A stretch of 64,000 bases of DNA from Hahellaceae bacterium (GTDB lineage Bacteria; Pseudomonadota; Gammaproteobacteria; Pseudomonadales; Oleiphilaceae). Both the position numbers and the translations under genes were made by a program. The DNA is taken from positions 558,001 to 622,000 of the forward strand of contig JACKOB010000003.1 in the NCBI GenBank assembly GCA_024234575.1. Direction: 5' to 3'. The notes under the pieces are model-generated. The model was not told where the DNA came from. It did not search any database and saw only the letters and a program-made list of their open reading frames with translations. Of the stretch, positions 27,173 through 36,290 are shown piece by piece; positions within the stretch are counted from its first letter, which is position 1, and every line of letters starts with the position of its first letter.

Positions 27173-29554
27173 ATGAAATCTACTAACAATACGCAAATGT
27201 CGAAAAGTCCTGATTGGCAACATTCTGGCAGTAAAAATTCGCGGGCGACAAATTTTGCAGCCCTGGTGGTGACCCATCCGGTCGCTTTCCTGATGCTGAG
27301 CCTGCTGCTGTTTGTGGTTACTGCTATGGGTAATGCCCATTATCGAAATACGCTTAACTATCAGTTCTTTTTTAGTGCGGATAACCCGCAGCTCGCTGCT
27401 TTCGAAAAGCTTCAAGATGATTATGCCAAAACAGAGGCGGTTTTTATCGCCCTGGCACCCGCGGATGGCAATGTATTTACGCCAGAAAACCTGCAGCGAC
27501 TGGAATCGTTTACCAAACAGGCATGGCAGACACCGCACTCGCTGCGGGTTGATTCAATGGTGAATTTTCAGCACACCGAGGGTAACGAAGAAGGGCTGAA
27601 CGTCTATGGATTGTTTGAACATGCAGCGCAACTTACGCAAGGGCAGATAAATCAGCGAAAACAGATAGCGCTGAGCGAGCCATCATTAGTGAATGCCTTG
27701 GTGGCGGCGGATGCCAGTGTTGCTGGTGTGCGAATCACGATAGCCATGCCGGGTGCTAATCTCGAAAAAGAGACCCCGGAAGTGGTCTTTTTCGTGCGGG
27801 AGCTGGCTTCGCGCTATGAAGCAGAATACCCCGGATTGAAGATTTACCTCACTGGCCAAATTGTGGTTGATCAGGCGTTTCCTGAATCTACGGAAGCCGA
27901 TTTCGGCTTTGTATGGCCAGCATTTTTGGTAGTGATGATGCTGTTATTGGCGCTTATCTATCGCAGTGCGGTGTATATGCTGATCACCATTGTGACGGGT
28001 ATTTTGGCCATTGGCGCAGGTATGGGCGCGGTGGGCTGGACTGCGTTGCAGGTCAATGCGGCGGTAACTGCCGCTCCGGTGATGATATTAACGCTGGCAA
28101 TGGCTGACTGCATTCATATTCTGGCGTCTTATACGCATCAATTAACTAAAGGTGACAGTCGCAGGGAGGCGATGATCGAAAGCCTGCGGGTTAATCTTTT
28201 TCCGGTTTTTCTCACCTCCTTTATGACCATGGTTGGCTTTTTAACGTTGCATTTTAACGATTCGCCGCCTTATCGGGCGTTGGGGTATGTGGTGGCATCA
28301 GGAGTTGTCTTTGCGCTTATCTTCTCGCTGATTTTTTTACCGGCGGCCATTATGTTGTTACCCCATAAGACGCCTGCAATTAGCGGAAAAAATACAGACT
28401 CCCAGTCGCTGTTTATGTGGCGTCTGGGTGAGTGGGTGGTTAACAAGCATCGATGGTTATTAGCGTTTAGTGGCACCGCCGCATTGTTTTTATCCCTGTC
28501 TGCCAGTCTTAATCATATTAACGACAACCCGGTGAGATACTTCGGCGAAAGCCAACAAATGCGCCAACATCTTGAGTTTGTGAATCAGCGCATTACCGGG
28601 TTGGGTACGCTCAACTATTCGCTGGGCAGCGGTGCAGAAAACGGCATTGCCGATCCGCAGTATTTGCAAAAAGTGGATGACTTTGCTTTGTGGTTGAAAG
28701 CCCAGCCCGAGGTCATTCAAGTCGACACCCTGGCAGATGTGATCAAGCGTATTAATAAATCCTTACATAATGACGATCCAGCCTACTACCGCATTCCGGA
28801 AGATCGCGAAAGCGTTGCGCAGTACCTGTTACTTTACGAGCTGTCATTACCCTTAGGCATGGATATCGGCAACATGCTCACATACGACAAGTCTGCCAGC
28901 CGGGTACGTGTGGCGATGACCAATACCGAAGGGCGTTATCATATCGAGCTGGATCAGGCAGCCCAGCAATGGCTGCAAACACACACACCAGAAAGTATGT
29001 GGGCCGAAGGGGCCAGTGCACCGTTAATGTTTGCCCATATTGGCAAGCGTAGTATTGATGGCATGCTTGGCGGGCTGATTGGGTCGTTGTTCGTTATGTC
29101 GTTTATTCTTATCTGGGTACTGCGCTCGCGCCTTCTCGGGGTATTAAGTCTGGTGAGCAATATTATCCCGGTGGCAATGGCATTTGGTTACTGGGGCTGG
29201 ATTGATGGCAATGTTGATCTGGGGATTACCGTTACTTTTGGTATTGCCTTTGGCATTGTTGTGGACGACACCATTCATTTTCTTAGCAAGTATCAGCGCG
29301 CCCGCAAAGAGCTGGGTAAAAGCACCGATGAAGCAATTAAGTATGCGTTTTCTACCGTGGGTGTGGCTTTGCTGGTGACCTCGGCGGTACTGATTGCCGG
29401 TTTCGCCATGCTGGGGTTTTCCGCCATGAATATCACCAGCCATATGGCCATTCTTACTACGGTTACTATCGCTTTCGCTTTTATCGTCGATTTCTTTCTC
29501 TTGCCGCCGCTGCTGGTTTGGTTAGACAGAGAAAAAGTCACCAAGCATGTTTAA
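27173..29554 (+). CDS. MMPL-family RND exporter
   Basis: A 793-residue RND-superfamily permease with the duplicated layout of MMPL/HAE3-type exporters: TM1, a large periplasmic domain, TM2-6 ('LTLAMADCIHILASYTHQ'), then a second periplasmic domain and TM8-12 ('GIAFGIVVDDTIHFLSKY'). The Asp residues in these TM4/TM10-like helices suit proton coupling. MMPL proteins commonly export lipids (MmpL3, hopanoid transporter HpnN), which fits a FAAL-loaded lipid product made by this operon. No periplasmic adaptor or outer membrane channel gene is adjacent. The N-terminus of about 30 residues before TM1 is polar. Substrate assignment is inference from context. Confidence 0.85.
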   Translation: MKSTNNTQMSKSPDWQHSGSKNSRATNFAALVVTHPVAFLMLSLLLFVVTAMGNAHYRNTLNYQFFFSADNPQLAAFEKLQDDYAKTEAVFIALAPADGNVFTPENLQRLESFTKQAWQTPHSLRVDSMVNFQHTEGNEEGLNVYGLFEHAAQLTQGQINQRKQIALSEPSLVNALVAADASVAGVRITIAMPGANLEKETPEVVFFVRELASRYEAEYPGLKIYLTGQIVVDQAFPESTEADFGFVWPAFLVVMMLLLALIYRSAVYMLITIVTGILAIGAGMGAVGWTALQVNAAVTAAPVMILTLAMADCIHILASYTHQLTKGDSRREAMIESLRVNLFPVFLTSFMTMVGFLTLHFNDSPPYRALGYVVASGVVFALIFSLIFLPAAIMLLPHKTPAISGKNTDSQSLFMWRLGEWVVNKHRWLLAFSGTAALFLSLSASLNHINDNPVRYFGESQQMRQHLEFVNQRITGLGTLNYSLGSGAENGIADPQYLQKVDDFALWLKAQPEVIQVDTLADVIKRINKSLHNDDPAYYRIPEDRESVAQYLLLYELSLPLGMDIGNMLTYDKSASRVRVAMTNTEGRYHIELDQAAQQWLQTHTPESMWAEGASAPLMFAHIGKRSIDGMLGGLIGSLFVMSFILIWVLRSRLLGVLSLVSNIIPVAMAFGYWGWIDGNVDLGITVTFGIAFGIVVDDTIHFLSKYQRARKELGKSTDEAIKYAFSTVGVALLVTSAVLIAGFAMLGFSAMNITSHMAILTTVTIAFAFIVDFFLLPPLLVWLDREKVTKHV

Positions 29555-29596
29555 CTTTCCAATTCAGTTGTTTTTGATGTCACAGGAGTCATCATC

Positions 29597-30607
29597 ATGA
29601 GTGAAAAATTAAACCCCGGGATGGGCATTAACCCTTGGCCAATTAACCTTTTCGAGCGCTCTTTTTTCACCGTGACGCTCGCAACCGGAACGGCCTTGAT
29701 GCTGTGGTTACTCACCTCCGGGCAATCTCAGCAGACCATTCAGGTGGTGTATTTTGCCATCCCTGTATCGGTGATGTTGTTGGTTCTCTGCATTGAAAAA
29801 CTACACCCAATCCAGCGGAACTGGTCTCAGCCGCGGGGCGATACCGCTGCAGATTTATGGTCGCTGTCGATTGTGGCGTTAGCCATGGAACCATTGATGA
29901 CGGCGATTGGACCGGCCCTTGCTGTGTTGATTGTAACCAGCATCGCTATACCGAGTGCGTTTAGTCTTTTTACCGGTATGCCACTCTGGCAGGAAGCCTT
30001 GTTAGTGATCCTGATGATCGATTTTGGCAAATACTGGTTTCATCGGGCTAGTCATCACAATGCGTTCCTGTGGCGCTTTCACTCCAGCCACCATGCGGTG
30101 AAACGTATGTACCTGATCAATGGTTTCAGGTTGCATCCGATTTACCATATGAGCACCTATATGATCGCTATTTTGCCGCCAATGGTGCTTGGGGCCAGCC
30201 AGGAAGCGTTGATTATGCATAGTGTGGTGCTGGGCATTGCCGGTTCATTTCAGCACGCCAATATCAAGCTTCAGCATGGCCCGCTGAATTACATTTTCTC
30301 GACAAATGAACTACATCGCTGGCATCACTCGTCAAATATCCAGGAAGGTAACAAAAACTGCGGCGCGATTTTTAGTGTCTGGGATATTTTGTTTGGCTCA
30401 TATCATCTGGATCTTAACGGTGAGCCCAAAAACATCGGTCTGCACGGCGAAGAGTTTTACCCGATGAACAATTACTGGAAGCAGTTGGCGGTACCTTTTT
30501 TATGGAAAAAATGGATGGATGAACCAATGGCCAGAAAAGCGGCACTGGCGAAATCTGCCAACACGAATATGAATACAGCAACTGCCAATTCAGCGTCACA
30601 GGAGTAA
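29597..30607 (+). CDS. Fatty acid hydroxylase/sterol desaturase family protein
   Basis: A 336-residue membrane di-iron enzyme. The clustered histidine boxes are complete: 'FGKYWFHRASHH', 'WRFHSSHHAVK', 'FQHANIKLQHG' and 'ELHRWHHS'. Three to four transmembrane helices precede them. The family uses O2 and reductant to hydroxylate or desaturate lipid C-H bonds. The start ATG has CAGGAG upstream, in a leader resembling that of the next gene. Placed before a P450 in the operon, it likely adds a hydroxyl or double bond to the lipid product. Position and substrate are not predictable from the sequence. Confidence 0.87.
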   Translation: MSEKLNPGMGINPWPINLFERSFFTVTLATGTALMLWLLTSGQSQQTIQVVYFAIPVSVMLLVLCIEKLHPIQRNWSQPRGDTAADLWSLSIVALAMEPLMTAIGPALAVLIVTSIAIPSAFSLFTGMPLWQEALLVILMIDFGKYWFHRASHHNAFLWRFHSSHHAVKRMYLINGFRLHPIYHMSTYMIAILPPMVLGASQEALIMHSVVLGIAGSFQHANIKLQHGPLNYIFSTNELHRWHHSSNIQEGNKNCGAIFSVWDILFGSYHLDLNGEPKNIGLHGEEFYPMNNYWKQLAVPFLWKKWMDEPMARKAALAKSANTNMNTATANSASQE

Positions 30608-30612
30608 GTAGC

Positions 30613-31965
30613 ATGTCGAAGTTGGGAATCTATGGAGAGAATACCGATGTTGCCCATATTGCCGGTAGCGATGGCTGGCCGTTGGTGGGTAACACCTTCA
30701 AATATTTATTGAACACCTATGGTTTTGGTAAAGCCATGCGACAAACCTATGGTGAGGTATACCGCAGCAGGGCGTTTTTTCTGCGTTTTATCGTGTTATC
30801 GAGCCCGGATGGTATTGAGTACGTGCTGCGGGATGAAGCCCAGAACTTTAGCAGCAAATTAGGCTGGGAGCCCTTTTTGGCGAGACTGTTTCCTAATGCG
30901 TTACCCACGATGGACTTTGAAGAGCATCGTTTTCATCGCAAGATAATGCAATCGGTATTTCGACATGCGGCGATGCAGTCTTATGCCGGGCTGATTAACG
31001 ACGTGGTAATCGAGGATGTCGAGAAATGGCGAGAGCAGGGGGTGGTGAAAGTGTACCCGGGCATCAAAGCCATCATGCTGGATATTGCCGCGAAGGCTTT
31101 TTTAGGTATCGATCTTAAAAAAGATGCAGAGTTTATTAACCAGACCTTTATCACCATTAATAACGGGCTGGCCCCGATCATTCCCTCTCCGTTGCCGGGA
31201 ACGGCTATTTGGAAGGCATTACGTGCCAGGCAGACATTGTTTGATTATTTCCGGCCGATGATAAAACAACGTAAGGCCTCTGATGGTAAAGACATCTTTA
31301 CCCGGTTATGCCAGGCAAAAGATGAAGAAGGGGCAGAGTTTAGCGAGCAGGCAATACTGGATCATCTGGTGAATGTGTTATCTGCGGCCCATGATACCAG
31401 CACCACCTCGCTGACCATCGCCATGTACTATCTGGCAAAACACCCGGAATGGCAGGAAAGATTGCGAGCGGTGTCTAATGGACTACCCGAAGGAGCAGTT
31501 GACTATAGCTCGCTGGAAATGCTCGAAGAACACGAGTGGGTATTTAAAGAAGCACTGCGAATTTACCCACCGGCACCGCAATTGTTTAGACGTTCTATCA
31601 ATGCCTGCGAGTTTAAAGGTTACAAAATCCCGGCGAATACTCAGGTAATGGTGGATGTGGGCTATACCCATCGCTCGGCAGAGTATTGGAGCAACCCTAT
31701 GGATTTTGATCCAGAACGCTTTTCTGCAGACAGAGCCGAGCATAAACGACATAAGTATCAATGGGCTCCTTTTGGTGGTGGTGCGCATATATGCATCGGC
31801 ATGCAGTTTGCCATGATGGCGGCAAAAATTACGCTGCATCATCTGCTGAAGCGCTATAAGTTTGAGCTGGACTGCGATGAAAACGTAGACTTTACGATAC
31901 TTCCCATCACTCAACCCAAGAATGGTCTACCGGTGAGAGTAATACCGCTGATGCTTCAGGAGTAA
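30613..31965 (+). CDS. Cytochrome P450
   Basis: A 450-residue P450 with all signatures: I-helix 'AAHDTSTTSL', K-helix ExxR in 'KEALRIYPP', and the heme-binding loop 'FGGGAHICIG' with thiolate Cys394. There is no membrane anchor, so it is a soluble bacterial type needing a ferredoxin system encoded elsewhere. The start has CAGGAG upstream and lies 5 bases after the hydroxylase stop. It is last in the + strand operon and likely performs a late oxidation. Its final 59 bases overlap the 3' end of the convergent periplasmic-binding-protein gene, so the operon probably ends here. Confidence 0.9.
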   Translation: MSKLGIYGENTDVAHIAGSDGWPLVGNTFKYLLNTYGFGKAMRQTYGEVYRSRAFFLRFIVLSSPDGIEYVLRDEAQNFSSKLGWEPFLARLFPNALPTMDFEEHRFHRKIMQSVFRHAAMQSYAGLINDVVIEDVEKWREQGVVKVYPGIKAIMLDIAAKAFLGIDLKKDAEFINQTFITINNGLAPIIPSPLPGTAIWKALRARQTLFDYFRPMIKQRKASDGKDIFTRLCQAKDEEGAEFSEQAILDHLVNVLSAAHDTSTTSLTIAMYYLAKHPEWQERLRAVSNGLPEGAVDYSSLEMLEEHEWVFKEALRIYPPAPQLFRRSINACEFKGYKIPANTQVMVDVGYTHRSAEYWSNPMDFDPERFSADRAEHKRHKYQWAPFGGGAHICIGMQFAMMAAKITLHHLLKRYKFELDCDENVDFTILPITQPKNGLPVRVIPLMLQE

Positions 31966-32710
31966 GTGAATATTTCTGATAGATGGCCTGCAGGCGGCCA
32001 TCTTTGGTCATTTCGCTTAGCGCCTGATTGAACTTTGCGATAATTTCGCCGCAGTCTGCTCGAGATCTAGTAACGGCCATATGCAGCGGACGCACTTTGA
32101 AAGCAGGCTCGATAATCTTAAGCTGAGCACTTAACTGCTGATCCTGTGCCAAAAGGTGTTCGATTATCAATCGATCATCGACGCCTATATCCAATCGTTC
32201 CACACTGATCATCCGCAGGATATTGATGGTTTTGGCAACACTGATTTTGTTTAATAATGGGTCATTGTCGAAGCGTTTACCAAAGCTTGCACCTTGGCGA
32301 ACCCCGATTTTCAGACTGTGTAAATCAGTTATGGACTTAAATTGAAAATGGCTTTTATTGCTGGCGACGAAATGAATTTTGTTTTCATAGTAGGGGTTTG
32401 AAAACTGAAATGCCTCGTTTCTATCGTTGTTGTGCCAGAGTCCGATAAGCACATCAACCTTGCCTGATTCAACTTGAGCCATCATGCGCTGCCAGGGCTT
32501 GATTTCGATGGAGGTCTCGTAGCCAGCACTTTTTAACCCTGTTAGCACAATCTCAGTGGCGAGACCTGTCTCTGGCATCTCCACCGATAAGAATGGAGGC
32601 CAAGGTGGCCCTGCCAAGCGCAAAGTCTGCGCTTCTGCGACATTGATTGATAGCAGTATAGCGAGAGCACCAAAATTGATAACAAGTAATTCAGGCAGTC
32701 GCCAAGCCAT
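31907..32710 (-). CDS. Periplasmic solute-binding protein, family 3
   Basis: A 267-residue family-3 extracellular solute-binding protein with a hydrophobic signal peptide ending near 'NVAEAQ'. The body shows 'PWPPFLS', 'IEIKPWQRMMAQVESGKVD' and 'SLKIGVRQGASFGKRF', typical of amino-acid-type binding proteins, including stand-alone members not linked to ABC permeases. The ATG at 32710 was chosen because AAGGGG lies 6 bases upstream; an ATG 39 bases earlier is in frame but lacks one. No permease or ATPase gene is adjacent. The 3' end overlaps the convergent P450 gene by 59 bases, so its last 19 residues are encoded opposite P450 coding sequence. Confidence 0.8.
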   Translation of the reverse strand: MAWRLPELLVINFGALAILLSINVAEAQTLRLAGPPWPPFLSVEMPETGLATEIVLTGLKSAGYETSIEIKPWQRMMAQVESGKVDVLIGLWHNNDRNEAFQFSNPYYENKIHFVASNKSHFQFKSITDLHSLKIGVRQGASFGKRFDNDPLLNKISVAKTINILRMISVERLDIGVDDRLIIEHLLAQDQQLSAQLKIIEPAFKVRPLHMAVTRSRADCGEIIAKFNQALSEMTKDGRLQAIYQKYSLTPEASAVLLSPVDHSWVE

Positions 32711-32823
32711 AATTGCCCCTTTTTTATGAGAAAATTCTGAAGCAAGCATCGCCTCATGCTTCTACTCTCATCCTAAAGCAGTTAGCAAAATATGACTTTG
32801 TCACGCATCAAGTGAGGGCAGAG

Positions 32824-33126
32824 TTACCAGGGAACTTTTCCGGTAAGCATGTCTTTATACATCACGAAATCCCCCCACAAGCTCCATAGTGGATGCTTAA
32901 ATGTTGCAGGCCGGTTTTTCTCAATAATAAAGTGACCAACCCAGGCGAATCCGTAACCCGCGACCGGCATCAGTAATAAAAACGCAAGCTTCATCGTGAG
33001 AAGGCTGTAGAGGGCAATCGCTATGACTAATGTCGTGCCGGTAAAATGTAGTTTACGGTTGGTAGAGTTTGCGTGCTCACTGAGATAAAACGGGTAAAAC
33101 TCTTCGAAAGATTTAAATGCTTGCAT
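32824..33126 (-). CDS. Mpo1-like/DUF962 membrane protein, copy 1
   Basis: A 100-residue protein with the DUF962 signature: 'FEEFYPFYLSEHANSTNRKL', then two hydrophobic segments, 'GYGFAWVGHFIIEKNRPATF' and a 'HPLWSLWGDFVMY' close. Yeast Mpo1, a member of this family, is an Fe-dependent dioxygenase in phytosphingosine alpha-oxidation; the conserved His residues (H..N..., GHF..EKN.P) suit a metal site. It is identical to copy 2 at 39628-39930 except for Ile versus Val at one position. There are 15 nucleotide differences, nearly all synonymous, so both copies seem to be maintained as protein. Confidence 0.85.
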   Translation of the reverse strand: MQAFKSFEEFYPFYLSEHANSTNRKLHFTGTTLVIAIALYSLLTMKLAFLLLMPVAGYGFAWVGHFIIEKNRPATFKHPLWSLWGDFVMYKDMLTGKVPW

Positions 33127-33188
33127 GGGGTAATCCTTCGCTAACTAATGCGTGAAAGTGCGTTCGACATTTACTTGCGGCGGTATCG

Positions 33189-33316
33189 CTAAAGCTGCAA
33201 AAGGTTTCCTTCTTGCCGGTGCTCAAGAGGAGACTGGCCTGCAATTTTAGCGATCAGGTCGCCTGGCTTGACCAGTTTTCGGTGCGTCATCGCCATGAGT
33301 ACTCCTTGAGTTCTGG
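33189..33316 (-). pseudogene. 3' fragment of M14/AstE-type deacylase gene
   Basis: These bases encode the last 42 residues of the protein that is intact at 39993-41141 ('RTQGVLMAMTHRKLVKPGD' onward), with one Ala-to-Glu change near the end. Upstream of position 33316 the frame continues into unrelated sequence up to an ATG at 33371, so no functional enzyme is made: the zinc-binding N-terminus is missing. It is the truncated end left by the duplication that accompanies the island. Confidence 0.85.
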
Positions 33317-33390
33317 ATAAACTTTGCGCTTCACAGCAGGTGATTCCACCTACCGAACTTATAAAAATCATCCGCTTTTTTCTTTTTTTT

Positions 33391-33418
33391 TTGTACTACA
33401 CTGAATTACAAATATTTA
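33391..33418 (+). promoter_or_regulatory. Possible sigma70-type promoter of the island operon
   Basis: TTGTAC and TATTTA are separated by 16 bases in a T-rich stretch just beyond the repeat boundary. The first island gene starts 15 bases after the -10-like box, so the leader would be very short; AAGAAAGAG before the ATG is a weak ribosome site. Tentative. Confidence 0.25.
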
Positions 33419-33433
33419 AAAGCAAGAAAGAGT

Positions 33434-35128
33434 ATGTCAATTTCCTCAATACTACCAATACACATAGGTGTTTCGGGCCACACGGATATTCCTGCGAGCG
33501 ATCACAAAACGGTTAAAGAGAAGCTATTAAAAAAATTTCAGAATCTAAGAAAATCTCATAAACACACCAAAATTAATGTTTTATGTGGCCTGGCTGGCGG
33601 AGCAGATACCTTGGCCGCACAAGCAGCTTTAAAAGCGGGTTTATCTTTGATCGCGGTCTTGCCAATGCCACAAGAAGAATATGAGCAGGATTTTAAGCAC
33701 CCGGCTGATCTCAATGAGTTCAGGCGATTGCTTGGAGAATCAGAAAAGACTGTTTCACTCCCTATGCAAGAAACTCGGGACGAATGTTATGAACAGCTAG
33801 GCCGCTACCTTGTTAAGCACTCCCAACTGGTTATTGCACTCTGGGATGGCATTTCTGAACAGCGAGATGCACAAGGCAATCTCGCCATATTGGTCGGAGG
33901 AACTGCCGATGTGGTTCGGATGTGCACTGAGGGCGTTAATCACGATAAGGAGTTCTCACTATCAGCTCCGGACAAAACCTATTGTGAGCAGCTGGTTACC
34001 CGCCGTATAAAACATGAAAAAGAGGTACCGCCAGTCAAATTAGCTCAACTTTATGAGTGGAAGCCAGTAATAGAAAGCAAAAATGATCCCGAATACAAAA
34101 TTGAATTGTTATTCAAAAAGACAGAGCGTTTCAACTATCACGCGCAAAAGCTAAAAAGTAGCGCCACTAATGCGATCGAAAAAAGCAAAGGTTACCTGTT
34201 GGGTGAATCCCCACCTAAACAAGTGTTAAGTCCTATCGAAGGCGTCATTAATTGTTTTGCCATTGCGGATACTTTAGCAGCAAAACGCCAAGTTGAACGA
34301 GCCCGATATATTGGCCTGGTCTCATTGGCTGCACTTCTTTCTATCACAGCGCAGCAAATCTATGCAGGCCTTGTGATGAATTGGCAATGGTTTCTGGCAC
34401 ATACAGTTTTTTTAGCAATCGCCTTTGCTTTGTATTTTTGGTTCTTCAAAGGTAGAGACGGCCGAGAAGTGCAGTTTGTGGAGTGGAGAACACTGGCCGA
34501 AGGGCTTCGGGTACAGGTTTTCTGGTATGCCGCTGGTATTAACGAGCGGGCATCCGATCATTACCGGACCACGAAGTTAAATGAGCTGGATTGGGTGGTC
34601 GAGTCCCTTAATAACCTGATGTTTGATATAGCGCCAACCCAAGGTGACGCTGTTCATTGGGTAAAAAAGTGCTGGATAGAAGACCAGTACAAATATTTTA
34701 TTGGGACAAAGGGCAAAGCAAAACTTAACGAACAAAAAGCCAAAAAGTTCCAACGCCTATGCCACTACTGTATCGGTACCGCCTTTGCCTTCATGCTGCT
34801 GACAGTTTGGATAACGCTATCACCAACCATTCTGGCTACCGCAATTGATTTTATATTGATCTTGGTGGCGATGGCTTTTGTTTTTTTCGCACTACTCAAA
34901 AACTATGCAAGCCAAATGGGATTTGAAGAAATTGGTCTGCGCTATAAGCGATCGGGCTGCTTTTTTGAACAGGCCGATGCACAGATTGAAAAAACATTGA
35001 AGGTGCAGCCCCCCGACCTGGAAAAAGCACGCTTAGTTATCACCACCATGGGAAAAGAAGCGCTTAACGAAAATGCTGCCTGGCTGCAGCTGCATAACAT
35101 GAATCAGTTTGAATTTGATATTGCTTAG
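33434..35128 (+). CDS. SLOG-domain protein with SLATT-like transmembrane C-terminus
   Basis: A 564-residue protein. The N-terminus (about 5-165) is a SLOG/LOG-type Rossmann nucleotide-binding domain: 'HIGVSGHTDI', 'INVLCGLAGGADTLAAQAAL', 'LIAVLPMPQEEYEQDF' and 'LVIALWDG'. The rest has two paired transmembrane segments (about 292-340 and 445-490) separated by 'EWRTLAEGLRVQVFWYAAGI', typical of the SLOG-associated 2TM (SLATT) region of bacterial conflict proteins. In Thoeris systems a SLOG domain senses a cyclic ADP-ribose made by a TIR protein. Here a TIR gene follows 13 bases later, so a signal-gated membrane effector is a reasonable inference. It is the first gene of the six-gene island. Confidence 0.75.
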   Translation: MSISSILPIHIGVSGHTDIPASDHKTVKEKLLKKFQNLRKSHKHTKINVLCGLAGGADTLAAQAALKAGLSLIAVLPMPQEEYEQDFKHPADLNEFRRLLGESEKTVSLPMQETRDECYEQLGRYLVKHSQLVIALWDGISEQRDAQGNLAILVGGTADVVRMCTEGVNHDKEFSLSAPDKTYCEQLVTRRIKHEKEVPPVKLAQLYEWKPVIESKNDPEYKIELLFKKTERFNYHAQKLKSSATNAIEKSKGYLLGESPPKQVLSPIEGVINCFAIADTLAAKRQVERARYIGLVSLAALLSITAQQIYAGLVMNWQWFLAHTVFLAIAFALYFWFFKGRDGREVQFVEWRTLAEGLRVQVFWYAAGINERASDHYRTTKLNELDWVVESLNNLMFDIAPTQGDAVHWVKKCWIEDQYKYFIGTKGKAKLNEQKAKKFQRLCHYCIGTAFAFMLLTVWITLSPTILATAIDFILILVAMAFVFFALLKNYASQMGFEEIGLRYKRSGCFFEQADAQIEKTLKVQPPDLEKARLVITTMGKEALNENAAWLQLHNMNQFEFDIA

Positions 35129-35141
35129 ATAGAGGGTATTC

Positions 35142-36290
35142 ATGGTAGACAGCACAAGTAATAAAACAAAAATATATGACCCTGTAGATGTTTTTATTAG
35201 TTATAGACGGGATGGCGGGGCAACGGTAGCCAGTTTTCTCGCCGCAAAAATGAAGGATAAAGGTTTGAGTGTTTTTATGGACGTCGAATCTTTAGAAACT
35301 GGCGCTTACGCGGATAGGATTGAATCAGCGATTTCATCAGCAAGTAACTTTGTGCTGATTGTTACCGAAAATGTATTTCAGTCAGAATGGGTCAACAAAG
35401 AAATACTGCAAGCACTGGCAAGAAAAAAAGATGAACCTGACGACAACAAATTTCGGATTATTCCAATTTTCGCGAACAATTTAACTAACTTTCCCGATGC
35501 CCCGTCCGAGAGCATAGAATTGCTTAAGGAGATAAGCCAGCAAAATGCCATCACGTTGAATCACACTATGTTTGAAAAAAGCCTTGATGATCTATTTAGC
35601 AGGTGGCTTATTACCAGACACAATCAGTTTATCGACTCGTGGATAAACTATTGGGGGAAAAGAGATGACATAAATGTATCTTCCCTATTGGAAAGTTTAA
35701 TTGAAACTTTTCCATCAACAAAACCGATAGTATTGGACTATTTGGGGCGAATATTTAGGCAACAATGGTCTAAAAGACGGGGTAAAACAAGGAAAGCAAT
35801 TCAGTCATTAATGAATAGTACCGATATTTGGAGCATGAAAGATTTCCTTGAGGGGATGAAAATCAATCACAGGGGACCTGCACCCTTGATGCGAGCGAAT
35901 ATTTTGAGGTGGCTAAATAACAAAGATCCAATTAAAAAGATTTCGGAATGCGAGAATAATGACAGATATGAGGATCTGATCGGAACCCTGGCCCTGTGGG
36001 TCTATAAGGATGTGGGTCGCAGGCAAGATCTTGTCAAACTTCTCGAAAAAAATAAAGTTGATCTTCCCAATAAGCAAAATAGCACTGACATTTTAAAAGT
36101 ACTATTTGACTGGCATCGCCTTTATTCCGTCAAAGAAACTCTAAATCTTTTAAATCTGTCGTTACAAGAGCTAAAAGACACTGCGCAGGGTTGTTCAATT
36201 TCAGATGCGGGCACGAAAAGTGAGTTAATGGATAGGATTAACAACTGGGTTTGTTACTCAATTCCAACAGAGGACTATTGTGATGAGTAA
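35142..36290 (+). CDS. TIR-domain protein with SAP-like C-terminus
   Basis: A 382-residue protein. The TIR domain spans about 12-150: 'DVFISYRRDGGATVASFLA', 'LSVFMDVESLETGAYADRI' and 'SEWVNKEILQAL'. Glu87 in the last motif matches the catalytic glutamate of NAD-consuming TIR domains (compare the WVHKE motif of SARM1), so NADase or cyclase activity is plausible. The middle 180 residues are helical and unrecognised. Residues about 332-368 ('LQELKDTAQGCSISDAGTKS' then E-L-M-D-R-I) resemble a SAP motif, a short DNA-binding helix-extended-helix. It overlaps the next gene by a few bases. Codon use is more AT-rich than flanking genes. A role as sensor and signal-maker in an immune operon is inferred. 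Confidence 0.82.
   Translation: MVDSTSNKTKIYDPVDVFISYRRDGGATVASFLAAKMKDKGLSVFMDVESLETGAYADRIESAISSASNFVLIVTENVFQSEWVNKEILQALARKKDEPDDNKFRIIPIFANNLTNFPDAPSESIELLKEISQQNAITLNHTMFEKSLDDLFSRWLITRHNQFIDSWINYWGKRDDINVSSLLESLIETFPSTKPIVLDYLGRIFRQQWSKRRGKTRKAIQSLMNSTDIWSMKDFLEGMKINHRGPAPLMRANILRWLNNKDPIKKISECENNDRYEDLIGTLALWVYKDVGRRQDLVKLLEKNKVDLPNKQNSTDILKVLFDWHRLYSVKETLNLLNLSLQELKDTAQGCSISDAGTKSELMDRINNWVCYSIPTEDYCDE

Larger units (their letters stand above)
32824..33316. repeat. 493-bp direct repeat, left copy
   Basis: This segment matches 39628-40120 along its whole length with no gaps and about 32 mismatches by hand count (near 93.5% identity). It contains a complete DUF962 gene, the spacer and the last 42 codons of an M14/AstE-type gene. 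Similarity stops abruptly at TTACCAGG on the left and after GAGTTCTGG on the right. Together the copies bracket the six-gene island. Confidence 0.95.
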
